Below are positions 5,422-7,439 of a stretch of 7,439 nucleotides of DNA, one piece after another. Source of the stretch: an uncultured Desulfobacterium sp. (GTDB lineage: Bacteria; Desulfobacterota; Desulfobacteria; Desulfobacterales; Desulfobacteraceae); NCBI GenBank assembly GCA_937124525.1, contig CAKZLA010000332.1, positions 1 through 7,439 of the forward strand, given 5' to 3'. The stretch's first letter is position 1, and every line of letters starts with the position of its first letter. Under the pieces are notes generated by a model. That model did no database searches and was not told the DNA's origin. It was given only the letters and a program-made list of their open reading frames with translations. The position numbers were made by a program, and so were the translations under genes.

Positions 5422-6285
5422 CTATTTGCTGGTGGATCCAGTGCTATTTTTTTTCTGATAAATACGTTTAATACGTCCGGCAAAACCCGTACGGGTACCG
5501 TCAACAATCCCGTGACTGATGGCGGTATTACAGACCTTGATGGCATCATCATAGGCATGGACTTCATCCAGCACAATGGCCAGATGCTTGAAAACGGATA
5601 TGTCCCGGGCACGATCCCCCAGATGATCGGACACCGTTGATTTGATCCGGGGAAAGCGGGCAAGGTAGCGTCCTCCATACATGACGACAATGTCCACCAT
5701 CCGGGATTCTGTCGTTCTGTTTTTGTATGCATGCTCGATTCCCCGGGTATAAACGGTATGCCATTCCCATGGATCTGCTGTTTCAGGAAGGGATTCCATG
5801 GCCAAAATATGTTCAGATTTTTCCCATGGTTCGGCAGAGACTACCTCCTCCTGGTTTGATTCCTGGGAATCACTTTCCCCACCATTCCTCTCCATCTGGA
5901 GACGGTCCCTGTTTTTATCAATGCCTCCCCGGAGGGCTTTCCCTCCATCCTCTTTTTCCGTCACGTCGATTTCTTTATCTTCATCTTCTGCAACGGCATG
6001 ATCGGAAAACCCCTCTTCCGGGGAGGTTTCTTTCCCATGGGGTTCGGTTGCGGTTTCTTCAACAGTCACGCCCGGCTCTTTTATTTCCTTTGATTCAATC
6101 ACATTTACGCCGTTTTTCCGGTCTTTTAAAGATGACGACTCGGCGGACTCCGGGGCTTTGGTGAAGGCTGCATCGGCCGGATCATCCATTACGCCCGGGG
6201 GCTCCCGTTGCATTGCTTTGCTCTTTTTCCCTTTACAATAAAAATAACACAACACACTAATCGTTGAAACAGAAAGCCAGAACAT
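5422..6285 (-). CDS. Acidic membrane-anchored protein with TPR-like C-terminus, unknown function
   Basis: A 287-residue protein. Residues 1-17 form a single hydrophobic segment followed by KGKKSK, suggesting a membrane anchor with the rest in the cytoplasm. Residues 28-165 are low-complexity, strongly Glu/Asp/Ser-rich and probably disordered. Residues 175-280 look folded: WEWHTVYTRGIEHAYKNR, then VDIVVMYGGRYLARFP, then a helical pair VFKHLAIVLDEVHAYDDAIKV (231-251) with the spacing of a tetratricopeptide repeat, ending in a basic tail. The ATG at 6285 is well supported by AGGGGGAAA just upstream. It lies between the cation-transporter genes and the element-filled gap, on the same strand as the transporters. 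I do not recognise the family. The acidic region could bind cations or proteins; this is inference. Confidence 0.75.
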   Translation of the reverse strand: MFWLSVSTISVLCYFYCKGKKSKAMQREPPGVMDDPADAAFTKAPESAESSSLKDRKNGVNVIESKEIKEPGVTVEETATEPHGKETSPEEGFSDHAVAEDEDKEIDVTEKEDGGKALRGGIDKNRDRLQMERNGGESDSQESNQEEVVSAEPWEKSEHILAMESLPETADPWEWHTVYTRGIEHAYKNRTTESRMVDIVVMYGGRYLARFPRIKSTVSDHLGDRARDISVFKHLAIVLDEVHAYDDAIKVCNTAISHGIVDGTRTGFAGRIKRIYQKKNSTGSTSK

Positions 6286-6396
6286 GGTTTCCCCCTTTAT
6301 GGTGATCGGACTTATAATATCTTTGGAGTCATGGTGCGTTTTGGGACTTTTTGCACATGGTGCAGGAAGCCTAACAAATTTTACACCCTGACGGTA

Positions 6397-6658
6397 CTAT
6401 CCAAAATAGCTGGAGAGTATGACAAATGCGTAAATACTCAACAGCATTATGCTAAAAGGCTTTCGGAAAACCGATCCGGAAAAGTGAATGCCCAGCCAGC
6501 AAATGATCAGAGTCGCCATCATAGCCGGAAACAGTAGCTTCCGGCACCGTGGTTCCCAGACTGCTAATGATCACTCCGATGAGCACCTTGGAAATCCCCA
6601 ACAGTGTTGAAATGAAAACCGCCTCATCCACCAGCATGTCCGCACCTTTGCTCAAAAG
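6397..6658 (-). pseudogene. Na+/Ca2+ exchanger (CaCA family) remnant
   Basis: Two pieces of a cation exchanger in different frames. The first (6658 down to about 6530) reads LLSKGADMLVDEAVFI, then GISKVLIGVIISSLGTTVPE, the alpha-repeat of CaCA exchangers with its GTS/GTT-PE ion-binding motif. The second (from about 6540 to the stop at 6397-6399) reads LLFPAMMATLIICWLGIHF, then FRKPFSIMLLSIYAFVIL, which resembles the C-terminal helix pair of such exchangers. The junction is near 6530-6545. A stop (6659-6661) sits right before the first piece, and a functional exchanger has about 300 residues and two alpha-repeats, so most of the gene is gone. An apparent TTG-started 67-residue frame (6655-6452) is just the first piece read into the wrong frame. 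It is not expected to work. Confidence 0.68.
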
Positions 6659-6773
6659 TTAGATCAGAACATGGTGATAAATCCGTTGCGGAGCCGTCAA
6701 GCGATCCTTTGGTTTGGCGGTTTGCGGCTGGGCCATCTTCCATGAAGCTCGGGACCGGATACCCTCCGGGGAA

Positions 6774-7439
6774 TCAATTACAAAGATTTTTGTAGTCAAC
6801 TTCCCGGAGCTCCCGGGAAAGGTCATCGTTTATGTCGTTGATGACGTCCATGATCTGGCTGTCGTCACAAGGGGCAGCATGGTCCGTTGCCTCTGTTTTG
6901 GGAGTGTCACCGAATTTTCCGGCAACATCCTTTTGTTGCGCGGCGGCAAGGGCTTTGCGTTCATTTTTTCTTTTTCCCACTTCACCGACAAGCAGTGGCA
7001 TCAATGCCGTTCCACCGATGACTGCACCGTCCGCCAAGGAAATAGCGGTCAGGCCCAGCAGGGAGCGCAGGGGTGTCACAAACATGGTCAGAATCTGAAT
7101 GGCGATGGAACCGCCCACAGCCCAGTTGAGATAACCGTTGCGGCGCAGGCGCTTACGGGTCATGATACCTGCCGTATCGGAACGGCAGCTAAGGGCATGG
7201 AGTAGCTGGCCGATGGTCAAGGACTGGAACGCAAGCCCCCCAGCCCGGGCACCGGCACCATACCGGAACATGCCAAAGAGTAACGCGGCCAGGGCACCGC
7301 CAGTCATGATGGTGGATTCCACCACCATCTGCTTGTAATCCCGGTGTTCGAACAAAGGTGCTTCCGGATCTCTGGGGGGCTGTTCCATGACATCTATTTC
7401 CGGTTTTTCGGCGCACAGGGCAAGGCCCGGAAAAATATC
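6774..7439 (-). CDS. P-type cation-transporting ATPase, C-terminal part (5' end outside window)
   Basis: The frame is open to the window edge; the first visible residues, DIFPGLALCAEKPEIDVM, followed by PPRDP, are the conserved stretch after the P domain in P2-like ATPases. About 221 residues are seen. They cover the last membrane helices (Cation_ATPase_C-like): VVESTIMTGGALAALLFGMF, AFQSLTIGQLLHALSCRS, YLNWAVGGSIAIQILTMFV and LADGAVIGGTALMPLLVGEV. A hydrophilic tail of about 55 residues follows, rich in acidic residues and ending LREVDYKNLCN. The phosphorylation site and any N-terminal HMA domains are off the window. The form QLLHALSCRS recalls ATPases that carry HMA_2 domains, consistent with the HMA_2-like gene nearby. 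The ion is unknown; calcium is possible given the exchanger relic. The ATG at 7388 is internal. Confidence 0.9.
   Translation of the reverse strand, partial: DIFPGLALCAEKPEIDVMEQPPRDPEAPLFEHRDYKQMVVESTIMTGGALAALLFGMFRYGAGARAGGLAFQSLTIGQLLHALSCRSDTAGIMTRKRLRRNGYLNWAVGGSIAIQILTMFVTPLRSLLGLTAISLADGAVIGGTALMPLLVGEVGKRKNERKALAAAQQKDVAGKFGDTPKTEATDHAAPCDDSQIMDVINDINDDLSRELREVDYKNLCN

Noticed and set aside
5727..6164. 145-residue plus-strand reading frame rich in Pro and Arg
   Set aside because: It is the complement of the acidic low-complexity gene; Glu/Ser-rich coding naturally yields Pro/Arg/Phe-rich open frames on the other strand.
6452..6655. Intact 67-residue small membrane protein
   Set aside because: Its first half is a CaCA exchanger alpha-repeat and its second half is the exchanger C-terminus read in the wrong frame, so it is a remnant.
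6714..7205. 163-residue plus-strand reading frame
   Set aside because: It overlaps the P-type ATPase C-terminus on the opposite strand, and the ATPase motifs show which frame is real.

Overview
The window looks like chromosomal DNA from an anaerobic Desulfobacterota (deltaproteobacterial sulfate-reducer type) genome. This is an inference from the mix of families and the moderate base composition. No rRNA, tRNA or other phylogenetic marker is present to prove it. No CRISPR array was seen either.

Layout, left to right. (1) 3-398 (+) is the 3' end of a PhoH-type ATPase, followed by a perfect stem-loop. (2) 399-692 is a convergent intergenic gap containing copy A of a 124-bp element with terminal inverted repeats and a target duplication. 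(3) 693-3165 (-) is a tight three-gene unit, read right to left: phosphatidylserine decarboxylase, an Lgt-fold membrane protein (stop/start overlap TAATG) and a four-helix membrane protein (2-nt gap). (4) 3464-4240 (-) is an ABC ATPase closely resembling PhnK of the carbon-phosphorus lyase complex. It stands alone, and its Q-loop, Walker B glutamate and switch histidine positions are all substituted. (5) 4241-4644 is a divergent intergenic region with small stem-loops. (6) 4645-5007 (+) is a small HMA_2-like protein, followed by a short overlapping reading frame that ends inside a transposon end. (7) 5084-5383 is an element bounded by a perfect 17-bp inverted repeat, and copy B of the 124-bp element has inserted into it in the opposite orientation to copy A. 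(8) 5422-6285 (-) is an acidic, membrane-anchored protein of unknown function with a TPR-like C-terminus. (9) 6397-6658 (-) is the wreck of a Na+/Ca2+ exchanger. (10) 6774-7439 (-) is the C-terminal part of a P-type cation ATPase that runs off the window.

Two themes emerge. The left half is a phospholipid module: a decarboxylase that makes phosphatidylethanolamine, an Lgt-like enzyme, a small membrane partner, and nearby a PhnK-like nucleotide-binding protein with no CP-lyase genes in view. The right half concerns cation transport: a P-type ATPase, an exchanger relic and an HMA_2-like protein. Mobile-element debris has accumulated in the convergent gaps. The most distinctive observations are the matched 124-bp elements with their own target duplications, the nesting of one inside an older element, and the orphan PhnK homologue with an altered active site.
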